From JAWKWH01 sp041397625 (GTDB lineage: Bacteria > Pseudomonadota > Alphaproteobacteria > Rhizobiales > Rhizobiaceae), in contig JAWKWH010000002.1 of assembly GCA_041397625.1 (NCBI GenBank), forward strand, positions 372,001 through 436,000: a stretch of 64,000 nucleotides of DNA. Direction: 5' to 3'. Of this stretch, positions 1-9,168 are shown one piece after another. Below the pieces are notes generated by a model. That model did no database searches, was not told the DNA's origin, and saw nothing but the letters and a program-made list of their open reading frames with translations. The translations under genes and the position numbers were made by a program. How positions within the stretch are numbered: the first letter of the stretch is position 1; each line of letters starts with the position of its first letter.

Positions 1-1094
1 GACACGCTCTCCCCGTCGGCGCTGAGAACGACGGCCAGCCGCCATTCGGGGACGTCGCTCAGGCGCTTGACCTTGCCGAGCGGCACGCCCCAGTCGTCGC
101 CGACATCGATCTTGGCTACCGGTCCGCGAAAACCGCGAAGCGTATCATATTTGACAAGCCCGTGCTGCAGCGCCTCGCGGGCCTGAAGCTGCATTTTGGG
201 ATCGATGGTCGAGCGCACCGACAGACCGCCCTCGTAGAGCGCATCGTCGCCGTAACGGGCGATGATCTGGCGGCGGACCTCCTCGGTGAAGTATTCGCCG
301 GCGAACAGATAGGTACCGCCCCGACGCGGCGTGACGCCGAGCGGCATCGCCTTGGCCTTCTCGCCGTCTTCCTGCGAAACGTAGCCGTTCTCCACCATGC
401 GGTCGAGAACGTAGTTGCGACGTTCGATCGCCCGCGCGGTACGCTTGAAGGGATGATAGTTGGACGGTCCCTTGGGCAAGGCGGCCAGATAGGCCGCCTC
501 GTGCAGCGCCAACTCGTTGACCGACTTGTTGTAGTAGGTCAGCGCCGCTCCCGCGATGCCGTAGGAGCCGAGACCGAAGAAAATCTCGTTCAAATAGAGC
601 TCGAGAATACGGTCCTTGGTATAGGCCTGCTCGATGCGCAGCGCGAGGATCGCCTCGCGAATCTTGCGCTCGATCGTCTGGTCGGAAGTCAGCAGGAAGT
701 TCTTCGCCACCTGCTGGGTGATGGTGGACGCGCCCTCGGCGCGCCTGCCGGAACCGTAATTGCGGATGTTGTTGATGATCGCGCGGGTCAGGCCCTGCGG
801 ATCAATGCCTGGATGCTGATAGAAATTCTTGTCCTCGGCCGAGATGAACGCGGCCTTGACCCGGTCGGGCACGGCCTGGATCGGCAGGTACAGCCGGCGC
901 TCGCGGGCAAATTCGGCCATCAGCGCCCCATCGGAGGCGTGAACGCGCGTCGTCACCGGCGGCTCGTATTTCGACAGCACCTCGTAGTCGGGCAGATCCT
1001 TGGCGAGATCGCTGACATAGACGGCAACGACGGCCGCCACCAGCAGGCCCAGAACCGTGCCAACACCGAAAAAATATCCTATCAGCCTGACCAT
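1..1094 (-). CDS. mrcA: Penicillin-binding protein 1A, N-terminal part (cut by window edge)
   Basis: Bifunctional class A PBP that polymerises and cross-links peptidoglycan at the outer face of the inner membrane. Only about the first 364 residues are here; the transpeptidase domain lies beyond base 1. Visible are an N-terminal membrane anchor (about residues 3-27) and a glycosyltransferase family 51 domain carrying EDKNFYQHPG with its catalytic Glu, EGASTITQQ, KDRILELYLNE and RRNYVLDRM. The ATG at 1094 sits just before the membrane anchor. The next gene on the same strand is an amidase, so two murein enzymes are paired, with 205 bases between them. Family assignment is firm; 1A rather than another class A type is inferred. 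Confidence 0.93.
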   Translation of the reverse strand, partial: MVRLIGYFFGVGTVLGLLVAAVVAVYVSDLAKDLPDYEVLSKYEPPVTTRVHASDGALMAEFARERRLYLPIQAVPDRVKAAFISAEDKNFYQHPGIDPQGLTRAIINNIRNYGSGRRAEGASTITQQVAKNFLLTSDQTIERKIREAILALRIEQAYTKDRILELYLNEIFFGLGSYGIAGAALTYYNKSVNELALHEAAYLAALPKGPSNYHPFKRTARAIERRNYVLDRMVENGYVSQEDGEKAKAMPLGVTPRRGGTYLFAGEYFTEEVRRQIIARYGDDALYEGGLSVRSTIDPKMQLQAREALQHGLVKYDTLRGFRGPVAKIDVGDDWGVPLGKVKRLSDVPEWRLAVVLSADGESV

Positions 1095-1299
1095 CGATCC
1101 CCGTCAGTTCCTCAATGCGCCTCGAAGCCGTGCAGATGAAGCGCGGACAATGATTTAGCGCCTGTTGACCCCAACTTGTGGGCAAAATAGGGCAATTTCC
1201 GGTTCCCGCCGCCATAATTGACCGGCAAATGCGCCAGTGTTGTCATTGTGCAACGTGCGGTGGCAGGGCTCGCGTCGCGTCCGGAACGACCAGCTCCGC

Positions 1300-2619
1300 T
1301 CATCCGCCCATCTCCGCATGGGCGGCGGCGTATTTCTTCACGGCCGCCACGATACTGTCGCCGGCCTTATCCCGCCATTTGGGATCGCGCAGCAGCGATT
1401 CGTCCTTTGGATTGGACAGATAGCCGAGCTCCAACAACACCGACGGAACGTCGGGCGCGGTCAATACGCGAAAACCGGCAAAACGGTGCGGATTCTTGAT
1501 CAGCTCCACCGTGTGCGACATCTCTCCCACCAGTGAACGGGCGAAACGGATGGAGAAGGTCTGCGTCTCGCGCCGCATCAGGTCGAGCAGGATATCGGCC
1601 ACCTCGTGGCTTGCCTCTTCCGGCGCGATGCCGGCCAACTGGTCGGCCAGGTTCTCGCTGCTGGCGATCGCATGGGCGACCTCGTCCGACGCCTCGTCGG
1701 AAACCGTGTACACGGTGGCGCCCCGCACGCTGCGGAAACGGATGGTGTCGGCATGCACCGAGATGAACAGATCGGCCTCATATTGGCGGGCGAGCGCGAC
1801 CCGTTCGCTCAACCGAAGGAATCGATCGTCGTCTCTGGTAAGGAAAACACGAATGTCACCAGCTTGTTCCAGCTTTTTCTTCAACCCGATTGCGAACGCC
1901 AGGGTGATGTTTTTCTCCACCGCGCCCCCGACGCTGCGGGCACCGCCGTCGATGCCGCCATGGCCCGGATCGAGAACGACGGTGAACGGATGCGAGCCAT
2001 CGGCGCTGCGTTGCCGGGCGCCAAGCCTGTCATCCTTGGGAGCGGTCCGGATTTCGGCCTTCAGACCGGACTGGCGGGCGAGCGCCTGGTCGAACGCCTC
2101 GGCGGACGATGCGGCAAGGTCGATCGCCAGCCGGTGGCCCGACCCGTCATCGTTCTTCAAAACATCAATCGATTCAACGGCAAAGGGCGCGTTTCCGCCA
2201 AGAATCATGCGCGATCGGGCGTCGTCGAAACGGCCGTAGCGCACGATGGAGACGAGACCCTTTGCCCTGGTGTTCGCCGGGTCGACCGCAAAGGCGGCAG
2301 TCGGCATGTCGATCACCAGCCGGAACGGCTTGCTGAGCAGGAACCACTTCGGCTGGAAGGGTTTGTCGAAATTCAGCACGATGCGCGTACGGGCCGCATC
2401 ACCGGCCATCCTGAAATCCTTGGCCCGCAGCGAACCGTCCTCGCCCGCCATGGCGTCCGCCGCCAACCAGACAGGCGACAAAAGCAGCGAGACAATGAAA
2501 AGGCCGAAGGCAAGCAGTACGGTTGCGGGTCGTCGGTCATGGCGAGGCACGTCCAGGTCCGGGCCCTGCCCCGGATTCCAGGCTGCCGATACGCTTTTCA
2601 CCCTGTCGACCAAATCCAT
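1300..2619 (-). CDS. N-acetylmuramoyl-L-alanine amidase (AMIN + Amidase_3)
   Basis: Periplasmic zinc amidase that splits the amide bond between MurNAc and L-Ala, as in daughter-cell separation. Of 439 residues, roughly 30-55 are a hydrophobic export segment, about 60-175 resemble an AMIN targeting domain, and 213-435 form Amidase_3. Zinc and catalytic motifs are visible: VVLDPGHGG (His), the SVHAD His, and LLELGYLSN (catalytic Glu). This arrangement matches the AmiC group. The N-terminal 25 residues before the hydrophobic segment are unusually long, so an internal start is possible. It lies upstream of the PBP gene on the same strand and is divergent from rne. Confidence 0.93.
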   Translation of the reverse strand: MDLVDRVKSVSAAWNPGQGPDLDVPRHDRRPATVLLAFGLFIVSLLLSPVWLAADAMAGEDGSLRAKDFRMAGDAARTRIVLNFDKPFQPKWFLLSKPFRLVIDMPTAAFAVDPANTRAKGLVSIVRYGRFDDARSRMILGGNAPFAVESIDVLKNDDGSGHRLAIDLAASSAEAFDQALARQSGLKAEIRTAPKDDRLGARQRSADGSHPFTVVLDPGHGGIDGGARSVGGAVEKNITLAFAIGLKKKLEQAGDIRVFLTRDDDRFLRLSERVALARQYEADLFISVHADTIRFRSVRGATVYTVSDEASDEVAHAIASSENLADQLAGIAPEEASHEVADILLDLMRRETQTFSIRFARSLVGEMSHTVELIKNPHRFAGFRVLTAPDVPSVLLELGYLSNPKDESLLRDPKWRDKAGDSIVAAVKKYAAAHAEMGG

Positions 2620-2860
2620 CCGTCCCGATGCAAATTCCCGTCTGCCGAACCATTTGGGCAGGAAAGTGATTCTTAATGATCGGTATCGTCGTTTGGTTAA
2701 CTAACACTTTCGGACGGTTCAAGCATCACCATGTTTGCGACCGTTGTGCAGTCGGTTGGAAAACAGACTTGCCAATATTGCCGCCAACCCATAAAACCGC
2801 CGTGGATCGTGTTATGTACTCGACATCGCGCCTCAGACGCCCAGGCGGGTACTTGAAAAG

Positions 2861-2875
2861 GCTGGATTTTCCAGC
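2861..2875 (+). repeat. Short perfect hairpin in the rne leader
   Basis: GCTGGA, then TTT, then TCCAGC: a six-base-pair stem with a three-base loop. There is no T-tract behind it, so it is not a terminator. Its place in the presumed rne leader makes a structural role possible but unproven. Confidence 0.4.
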
Positions 2876-3003
2876 GGTGCGCTCAAGCGACATTGCATCG
2901 ATTCAAAAGGATTTCTTCAAGGCGGCATCCGCACTTGCGGCACCCCTTGTGTGAGGAAAGCGGCCGCGCGGCAAGCGTGGCCGGCTCGTTTTCGAGCAAA
3001 TAA

Positions 3004-3019
3004 AACGGTCCGGACCGTT
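3004..3019. repeat. 16-base perfect palindrome upstream of rne
   Basis: AACGGTCCGGACCGTT reads the same on both strands. It lies 235 bases before the rne start codon. It could be an operator for a dimeric regulator or a stem in the leader RNA; no regulator is recognised from the motif. Confidence 0.5.
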
Positions 3020-3254
3020 CCGGATCATGGGTGAAATGGCTTCGCCGGGGTCAAGATGACGGCAGCAGGCAGAACAAATGGCGACAATGCGAGTACCCGC
3101 ATCGATCAGATTGCGGCATTGACGTTATCTGCACTGCTTGATCCTTCGGCGGGCACACAAATATCCGGCAATCGTATCGATTCACCAGAACCGCCGGGTG
3201 GCGATCCCTCGCCCCCGCGGCACGGGCGCGCGGTTGCCGCGGAGATTTTCGATA

Positions 3255-6113
3255 ATGTCAAACAAAATGCTGATAGACGCCTCCCATCCGGAGGAAACGA
3301 GAGTAGTCGTCGTACGCGGTAATCGGATTGAAGAATTCGACTTCGAGTCGCAATCAAAAAAGCAGCTCAAGGGAAATATCTATCTCGCCCGGGTAACCCG
3401 GGTCGAACCGTCGCTGCAGGCAGCCTTTGTCGAATATGGCGGCAACAGGCACGGTTTCCTGGCGTTCAGCGAAATCCATCCCGACTACTACCAGATTCCG
3501 GTGGCCGACAGGCAGGCGCTGCTTGCCGCGGAAGCCGAAGAAGCCGCGGCCGACGAGGATGAGGACGACGAACGGGCCGAGCCTGCCAAGCGCAAGCGCC
3601 GGCGCGGAGGGCGCAGCCGTGGTCGCGCCACGACCGCTGCGGCCGACGAGACCAACGAGCAGAACCAGGCAGGGGACGGCCAGGATGACGACGGCGAACA
3701 GGCCGGCGGGGCCGGGCCGATCGCGGAAGGACCCGTCGATGTCCAGGCCGAAGGCGATGCCGGCGCGACCGGGGAAGCTGACGGCGATCAGCCGGCGGCC
3801 GAGGGCGACGGCGAGAGCCCCGAGACCGGCGAAGAGCCGGCAAAGGATGGCGGCGGCCAGACCATGGCGGCCAGCATCCATGTCGATGTGATTTCCGAAG
3901 AGCTTCCCGATCAGGAAGACGACCGGGACGCCGAGGCCGGCGCCGCCGAGGCGACGGTTTCCGACGAGGAGCCGCGCGATGAGGCCGCTACGGCGCGGCG
4001 CAAGCGCCGCCCGGCGCGCAGCCGGCGCTCCAAGGATCGCAGGCCGGCAGAGGACGATGGCGAGAGCGCCGAAAACGGCGATGGCGGCGAGAGCGCCGAA
4101 ATGGTCGAATCGGTCGGCGCCGAAGACGCGCTGGAAGAGCTGCCGAGCCGCCGCCGGCCGGTGCGCCGCCAGTACAAGATTCAGGAGGTGATCAAGCGCC
4201 GGCAGATCCTGCTGGTTCAGGTGGTCAAGGAGGAGCGCGGCAACAAGGGCGCGGCGCTTACCACCTACCTGTCGCTTGCCGGACGCTATTCCGTGCTGAT
4301 GCCGAACACGGCGCGCGGCGGCGGTATCTCGCGCAAGATCACCAATGTGCAGGACCGCAAGCGGCTGAAGGAAGTGGTCAAGGAGCTCGAGGTGCCGCAG
4401 GGCATGGGCGTGATCCTGCGCACCGCCGGCGCCAACCGCACCAAGGCGGAGATCAAGCGCGACTACGAATACCTCATGCGCCTTTGGATGAAGATCCGCG
4501 ACCTGACGCTGGAATCGACCGCGCCGGCGCTGGTGCACGAGGAGGGCTCGCTGATCAAGCGCTCGGTGCGCGATCTCTACAACAAGGACATCGGTGAAAT
4601 CCTGGTCGCCGGCGACGACGGCTATCGCGAGGCCAAGGATTTCATGCGCATGCTGATGCCGAGCCACGCCAAGGCGGTGCAGCCCTACAAGGACGCGGTG
4701 CCGATATTCGCGCGCAACGGCATCGAAGCCCAGCTCGATCGCATGCTGCAACCGCAGGTGACGCTCAAATCCGGCGGCTACATCATCATCAACCAGACAG
4801 AGGCGCTGGTGGCGATAGACGTCAACTCGGGCCGTTCGACGCGCGAGCACTCGATCGAGGATACGGCCCTGCAAACCAATCTGGAGGCCGCCGAGGAGGT
4901 TGCCCGCCAATTGCGGTTGCGCGACCTCGCCGGACTGATCGTCATCGACTTCATCGACATGGAGGAAAAGCGCAACAACCGGTCGGTCGAGAAGCGGCTG
5001 AAGGACTGTCTGAAACACGACCGGGCGCGCATTCAGGTTGGCCGCATTTCGCATTTCGGCCTGTTGGAGATGTCGCGCCAGCGCATTCGCGCCAGCGTGC
5101 TGGAGAGCACGATGCAGCCCTGTACCGTCTGTCACGGTACCGGCCATATCCGTTCGGAATCCTCCGTCGCCCTGTATGTTGTGCGGGGTATCGAGGAATA
5201 TCTGCTGAAGGACTCCAGCCATGACATCGTGGTCAAGACCCCGACGGCGACCGCGCTCTACGTCCTCAACAACAAACGCGCCAATCTGGCCGATCTGGAG
5301 GCGCGTTTCGGCCTGTCGATAGAGATCGAGGCCGACGAGACACTGGGAATGCAGCATTTCCAGATCACCAAGGGCGCACCGGCGGAACAGCCGGTTCAGA
5401 TGCCCGCCGACGTGGTGATGGCGGAAATGGAGAGCCCCGACGAGGAGGAAGCCAGCCTTTCGGAGGGCGACGACGAAGGCGGCCGGAAGCGCCGGCGGCG
5501 CAGACGACGCAAGTCCGGCAAGGGTGGCGACGACGACAGACAGCCGGATGAGAACGAGACCGCCAGCGGCGGCGAGGCGGAAGCCGGCGACGCATCCGAG
5601 GAGACGGATGCGGGCGGCGAACAGAAGAAGCGCCGACGCGGGCGTCGCGGCGGCAAGCGCAACCGTCAGACCGGTGCCGAAGAGAGCGCGGGAACCGACA
5701 CGCCCGATGACGAGGCCGACGCGGCTGACGAAACGGCGGCGTCGACGACCGACATCGACGCTGCCGGCGACGCGGTGGCGGCAGGAGAGCAGGCCGGCGA
5801 TGCAGATGCCGACGAGGGAACGGCTGCTCCCAAGAGCAGGCGCCGCAGAAAGCGGGCCGACGAGCCGGCCGCGACCGAAGCGGTCGCCGAAGCGGTCGTC
5901 ATCGAGGAGACGGCGGCGGCTGACGAAACGGAGGCGGCAGCCGACGACACGCCGGCCCGCAGATCGCGCCGCCGCAAGGGCGAAAGCGAGACGAAAGCGA
6001 GCAAGCCGGCAGAACCCGTGGTGACGTCGGTCGTGGCAACCGACAATGACGGCAAGGCGGCTGACGAAGCGCCGCGCAGAGAAGGCTGGTGGAAGCGCAA
6101 GGGGTTTTTCTGA
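3255..6113 (+). CDS. rne: Ribonuclease E
   Basis: Essential endoribonuclease and scaffold of the RNA degradosome; 952 residues. The start at 3255 is chosen because MSNKMLIDAS is the usual alphaproteobacterial N terminus; a longer frame from 3138 adds 39 unlikely residues. The S1 domain begins near residue 38 and is split by an acidic and Arg/Lys-rich insert of about 210 residues (91-303). The catalytic DNase I-like part has Asp522 (AIDVNSG) and Asp565 (VIDFIDM), followed by a zinc-link CTVCHGTG. The tail from about 700 alternates acidic and basic tracts. It ends in GWWKRKGFF; in Caulobacter a C-terminal GWW peptide docks PNPase, so the same role is inferred here. Confidence 0.97.
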   Translation: MSNKMLIDASHPEETRVVVVRGNRIEEFDFESQSKKQLKGNIYLARVTRVEPSLQAAFVEYGGNRHGFLAFSEIHPDYYQIPVADRQALLAAEAEEAAADEDEDDERAEPAKRKRRRGGRSRGRATTAAADETNEQNQAGDGQDDDGEQAGGAGPIAEGPVDVQAEGDAGATGEADGDQPAAEGDGESPETGEEPAKDGGGQTMAASIHVDVISEELPDQEDDRDAEAGAAEATVSDEEPRDEAATARRKRRPARSRRSKDRRPAEDDGESAENGDGGESAEMVESVGAEDALEELPSRRRPVRRQYKIQEVIKRRQILLVQVVKEERGNKGAALTTYLSLAGRYSVLMPNTARGGGISRKITNVQDRKRLKEVVKELEVPQGMGVILRTAGANRTKAEIKRDYEYLMRLWMKIRDLTLESTAPALVHEEGSLIKRSVRDLYNKDIGEILVAGDDGYREAKDFMRMLMPSHAKAVQPYKDAVPIFARNGIEAQLDRMLQPQVTLKSGGYIIINQTEALVAIDVNSGRSTREHSIEDTALQTNLEAAEEVARQLRLRDLAGLIVIDFIDMEEKRNNRSVEKRLKDCLKHDRARIQVGRISHFGLLEMSRQRIRASVLESTMQPCTVCHGTGHIRSESSVALYVVRGIEEYLLKDSSHDIVVKTPTATALYVLNNKRANLADLEARFGLSIEIEADETLGMQHFQITKGAPAEQPVQMPADVVMAEMESPDEEEASLSEGDDEGGRKRRRRRRRKSGKGGDDDRQPDENETASGGEAEAGDASEETDAGGEQKKRRRGRRGGKRNRQTGAEESAGTDTPDDEADAADETAASTTDIDAAGDAVAAGEQAGDADADEGTAAPKSRRRRKRADEPAATEAVAEAVVIEETAAADETEAAADDTPARRSRRRKGESETKASKPAEPVVTSVVATDNDGKAADEAPRREGWWKRKGFF

Positions 6114-6155
6114 TCCGCGCAGGGAGCGTCCACGGCCCTTACCTCGGTCGATCGA

Positions 6156-6184
6156 GGCTTGCCGGTAACCGGCTCCGGCAAGCC
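6156..6184 (+). repeat. Inverted repeat behind rne
   Basis: GGCTTGCCGG and CCGGCAAGCC form a perfect ten-base-pair stem with a nine-base loop, 43 bases after the rne stop. No T-tract follows, so it is more likely a 3' stabilising or Rho-assisted structure than a classic intrinsic terminator. Confidence 0.45.
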
Positions 6185-6306
6185 GCCGTCATGATTGCCC
6201 ATGCCGCGCCGCACAATCGCCCGATTGGATTGGCAATCACAACTTCATGATCGACGCCTATTCGGCCTTTTCACCGGTACCCATGTCATTTACGAGGTTG
6301 TTCGCC

Positions 6307-7710
6307 ATGTTGACCGGCCGGCATATTCCCCCATTTGGCGGTTCCTTCGTCAAGACGATGCTGGTGTTGCTGTGTGTCGCTCAACTTGCGCTGGCGCCGG
6401 TAAGCAGCGCCCTGGCCCAGTCGCGTTCGCTGCCGATCGTTCGCGACGCCGAGATCGAGGCGCTGGTGCGCGATTACGCGCGCCCGATCTTCAAGGCGGC
6501 GGGCCTGTCGCGATCGGGCATCGACATCGTGCTGGTCAACGATTCGAGCTTCAACGCCTTCGTCGCCGGGCGTCGCATGTTCGTCAACACAGGCGCATTG
6601 ATGACGGCGGAAACGCCCAACGAGATCATCGGCGTGTTCGCCCATGAGGCCGGCCATCTGGCGGGCGGACACCAGGACAGGCTGCGCGAACAGCTCAAAC
6701 GTGCCCAGACGATGTCCATCGTCGCCGCGCTCCTGGGTATCGGCGCGTCGGCCGCCGGCGCACTCAGCAACAATGGCGGCCTTGCGAGCGTCGGCGGCGG
6801 CATTGCCGCCGGTGGCGCCGAGTTGGCCCGGCGCGGTCTGCTCAGCTATCAGCGCACCGAGGAGATCACCGCCGACCGTTCCGCGCTCGAATACCTGAAG
6901 CGCACGAAGCAGTCTCCGAAAGGCATGATCGTCACATTCGAGCGGTTCGCGTCGGCGTTGTCGCTTTCCGGTTCACGCGCCGATCCATACCAGCTCAGCC
7001 ACCCGCTGCCGCGCGACCGCATCGCCAATCTGGAGGCGGTGGCGCGCAAGAGCCCCTACTACGACAAGGCCGACCCGCCGGCGCTGCAACAACGCCATGA
7101 CATGGCGCGCGCCAAGATCGCCGCCTACACGCAGGGGCAGAGTGCGGTGGCGCGCATGTTTGCAAGGGACCGCGGCAGCCTTGCGGCGCGTTACGGCGAT
7201 GCCATCCTGACATATCTGAACGGCAATCCCGCCGCAGCGCTGAAGAAAATCGACGAGTTGATCCGCAAACAGCCGAAGAACCCCTATTTCCAGGAGCTTC
7301 GCGGCGACATACTGATCAAGGCCAACAAGGCCGGCGAAGCCGCAAAAGCCTATGCCACGGCCAGCAGGCTCGACCCGAGCCGCAGCGGCCTCCTGCAGGC
7401 GGGCTACGGCCAGGCTCTCGTCGCCGCCGGCGACAAGGCGAGCCTGAAGAAGGCGGTGGGGGTGCTCAGAAAGGCGATCACCACGGACAGGGAGAACCCG
7501 GCAAGCTATCACATCCTGGCGCAGGCCCAGGGCCGCCTGGGCAACGTCGCAGAGGCCGAACTGGCCACGGCGGAGGGGCACTTCTACAGCGGCCGTTTTC
7601 AGGACGCCAAGATCTTTGCCACCCGGGCGCAGCAGAAACTGAAGCGCGGCTCGCCCGGCTGGCTGCGGGCGGATGACATCATCCGGTACAGGGTTCCGGG
7701 CAAGAAATAG
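6307..7710 (+). CDS. M48 family metalloprotease with TPR repeats (BepA-like)
   Basis: Secreted zinc peptidase of the BepA/YfgC type, which in E. coli acts on outer-membrane protein assembly in the periplasm. The start at 6307 is preferred because GAGG lies nine bases upstream and gives a normal signal peptide ending near ALAQ (about residue 39). An earlier ATG at 6247 exists. The active-site motif FAHEAGHLAGGH is present, with a downstream EEITADRSALEYL segment giving the third zinc ligand. The C-terminal half (about residues 280-450) is helical with TPR-like repeats. It precedes a DsbA-like protein by 43 bases, so the pair may share a transcript for periplasmic folding and quality control. 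The substrate is unknown. Confidence 0.9.
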   Translation: MLTGRHIPPFGGSFVKTMLVLLCVAQLALAPVSSALAQSRSLPIVRDAEIEALVRDYARPIFKAAGLSRSGIDIVLVNDSSFNAFVAGRRMFVNTGALMTAETPNEIIGVFAHEAGHLAGGHQDRLREQLKRAQTMSIVAALLGIGASAAGALSNNGGLASVGGGIAAGGAELARRGLLSYQRTEEITADRSALEYLKRTKQSPKGMIVTFERFASALSLSGSRADPYQLSHPLPRDRIANLEAVARKSPYYDKADPPALQQRHDMARAKIAAYTQGQSAVARMFARDRGSLAARYGDAILTYLNGNPAAALKKIDELIRKQPKNPYFQELRGDILIKANKAGEAAKAYATASRLDPSRSGLLQAGYGQALVAAGDKASLKKAVGVLRKAITTDRENPASYHILAQAQGRLGNVAEAELATAEGHFYSGRFQDAKIFATRAQQKLKRGSPGWLRADDIIRYRVPGKK

Positions 7711-7753
7711 TAACCATTCGCGCGTCAGGATGGGACGCACATTGGAGCAGGTC

Positions 7754-8566
7754 ATGAAACAGACACTTATCGTCGGCATTTGCGGCATCGCGGTCTCGGC
7801 AGCCATGCTGGCGCTCGGCCTCAATCTCGGCAGTTCCACGCCGGTTCCCGTCGAAGAACCGGCGGCCATCGAAACACCCCAGGCGGCCGAACCGGATCGC
7901 GGCGCCGTCGAGGCGATCGTGCGCGACTATCTGCTCAACAATCCCGAGGTGATGCTGGAAGTGCAGGCCGCCTTGGAAGCCAAACAGCACGAGGAACAGC
8001 GCATCGCCCAGTCCGAGGCGATCGCCGAGCAGTCGTCGGCGATCTTCAACGCGGCCTCTGACGGCCATGTCGGTAACTCGGCGGGCAAGGTCACCGTGGT
8101 CGAATTCTTCGACTACAATTGCGGCTTCTGCAAGCGCGCGATGGCGGACATGGATGCGCTGGTCCAGCAGGACAACGATGTTCGTTTTGTGCTGAAGGAG
8201 TTTCCGATCCTCGGCCCCGATTCGCAGAAAGCCCATGTCGTGTCGATGGCCTTCCGCACGCTCTACCCAGAAAAGTATGGTCCGTTTCACCGCGAATTGC
8301 TGAATGGGCCGGGCCGGGCCGACGAGGCCAAGGCGATGCGCATCGCGCTCGAGCTTGGCGGCGACGAGGCGGCGATCCGCAAGGAGATGGAAAACCCCGA
8401 AATTCAGGCTACGTTCTCCAAGACCTACGAGTTGGCCAATGCGCTGTCGATCACCGGCACGCCTTCCTATGTGGTTGGCGACGAAGTGGTGTTCGGCGCG
8501 CTCGGTCTTGACGTGCTCTCCGAGAAGGTGGCGAATTTCAGAAGCTGCCAGAGCACGGTATGCTGA
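7754..8566 (+). CDS. DsbA family thioredoxin-like protein
   Basis: Exported thiol-disulfide oxidoreductase of 270 residues. The ATG at 7754 has GGAG six bases upstream and begins a signal or anchor segment (residues 4-26). An N-terminal helical arm resembling the ScsC/Com1 oligomerisation region (about 45-90) precedes the thioredoxin fold. The active site is CGFC within FFDYNCGFCK, and the cis-Pro loop is TGTPSY. CGFC rather than CPHC suggests an isomerase-like or Com1-like DsbA; which way it works in vivo cannot be told from sequence. It ends in two further cysteines (CQSTVC). Confidence 0.9.
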   Translation: MKQTLIVGICGIAVSAAMLALGLNLGSSTPVPVEEPAAIETPQAAEPDRGAVEAIVRDYLLNNPEVMLEVQAALEAKQHEEQRIAQSEAIAEQSSAIFNAASDGHVGNSAGKVTVVEFFDYNCGFCKRAMADMDALVQQDNDVRFVLKEFPILGPDSQKAHVVSMAFRTLYPEKYGPFHRELLNGPGRADEAKAMRIALELGGDEAAIRKEMENPEIQATFSKTYELANALSITGTPSYVVGDEVVFGALGLDVLSEKVANFRSCQSTVC

Positions 8567-8697
8567 CGTAGCCCATGGCCTGACCTGCCTGTGGACAGAC
8601 AGCCGGGCGGCGTTTTTGCCTTTTTTCCCAAGGCGACGACGACTATAGGTCTAGGGAAACGTTGCGCCCGCAGGCGGCGCCGAAGACCGGGATAGTC

Positions 8698-9138
8698 ATG
8701 CCGACCACCCTATTCGTTCTCAACGGACCGAACCTCAACCTGCTCGGTCAGCGCGAATCAGGCATCTATGGGGCAGATAGCCTGGACGACATCCGTAATG
8801 CCTGTGTGCAAACCGGGCGTGAGCACGGTTTCGACGTTGATTTCCGCCAAACCAATCACGAAGGCGAGATGGTGGAGTGGATACAGGAGGCCGGCGCAAA
8901 AGCGGCCGGGATCGTCATCAATCCGGCGGCCTACGGCCACACCTCGATTGCCCTTCACGATGCGATCCGCGCCATTGCGCCGCCGGTGGTCGAGGTTCAT
9001 CTGTCCAATATCCACGCACGCGAGGAATTCCGCCACCACACGATGGTGGCGCCGGTGGCGGTAGGTGTGATTTGCGGATTTGGAATGCAGGGATATGTTC
9101 TGGCAATTCATGCGCTTGCCGGAACGATCAACAAGTAA
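8698..9138 (+). CDS. aroQ: 3-dehydroquinate dehydratase, type II
   Basis: Catalyses dehydration of 3-dehydroquinate to 3-dehydroshikimate in the shikimate pathway; cytosolic dodecamer. It has 146 residues, the usual length. Family signatures are LNGPNLNLLGQRE near the N terminus, the flexible-loop region with Tyr (GIYG), TNHEGEMVEWI, and EVHLSNIHARE with the catalytic His region. It is followed 30 bases later by accB-accC, the standard rhizobial neighbourhood linking aromatic amino acid and fatty acid synthesis. Confidence 0.96.
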   Translation: MPTTLFVLNGPNLNLLGQRESGIYGADSLDDIRNACVQTGREHGFDVDFRQTNHEGEMVEWIQEAGAKAAGIVINPAAYGHTSIALHDAIRAIAPPVVEVHLSNIHAREEFRHHTMVAPVAVGVICGFGMQGYVLAIHALAGTINK

Positions 9139-9168
9139 CGGGTGCGGGAACGAAGGGCACAGGGCCAA

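Larger units (their letters stand above)
2620..3254. other. 635-base gap between the amidase gene and rne, probable long rne leader
   Basis: No convincing gene lies here. It separates divergent amidase and rne genes and so should carry both promoters. I see a GTTAAC-containing AT-richer stretch near 2695-2705, a small hairpin at 2861-2875 and a 16-base perfect palindrome at 3004-3019. In enterobacteria rne is autoregulated through its long 5' leader; a leader role here is inferred, and no known RNA family is recognised. Short ORFs read through it but lack ribosome binding sites or recognisable products. Confidence 0.5.

Noticed and set aside
2882..2895. TTGCATCGATTCAA, a possible second FNR-type box near the rne leader
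   Set aside because: The left half-site differs from TTGAT and there is no low-oxygen gene beside it; likely chance.
3138..3254. 39-residue N-terminal extension of RNase E
   Set aside because: RNase E of alphaproteobacteria begins with MSNKMLIDA; the extension has no Shine-Dalgarno and no homology.
3354..5357. 667-codon open frame opposite rne
   Set aside because: A shadow of the rne codon bias; no domain and no ribosome site.
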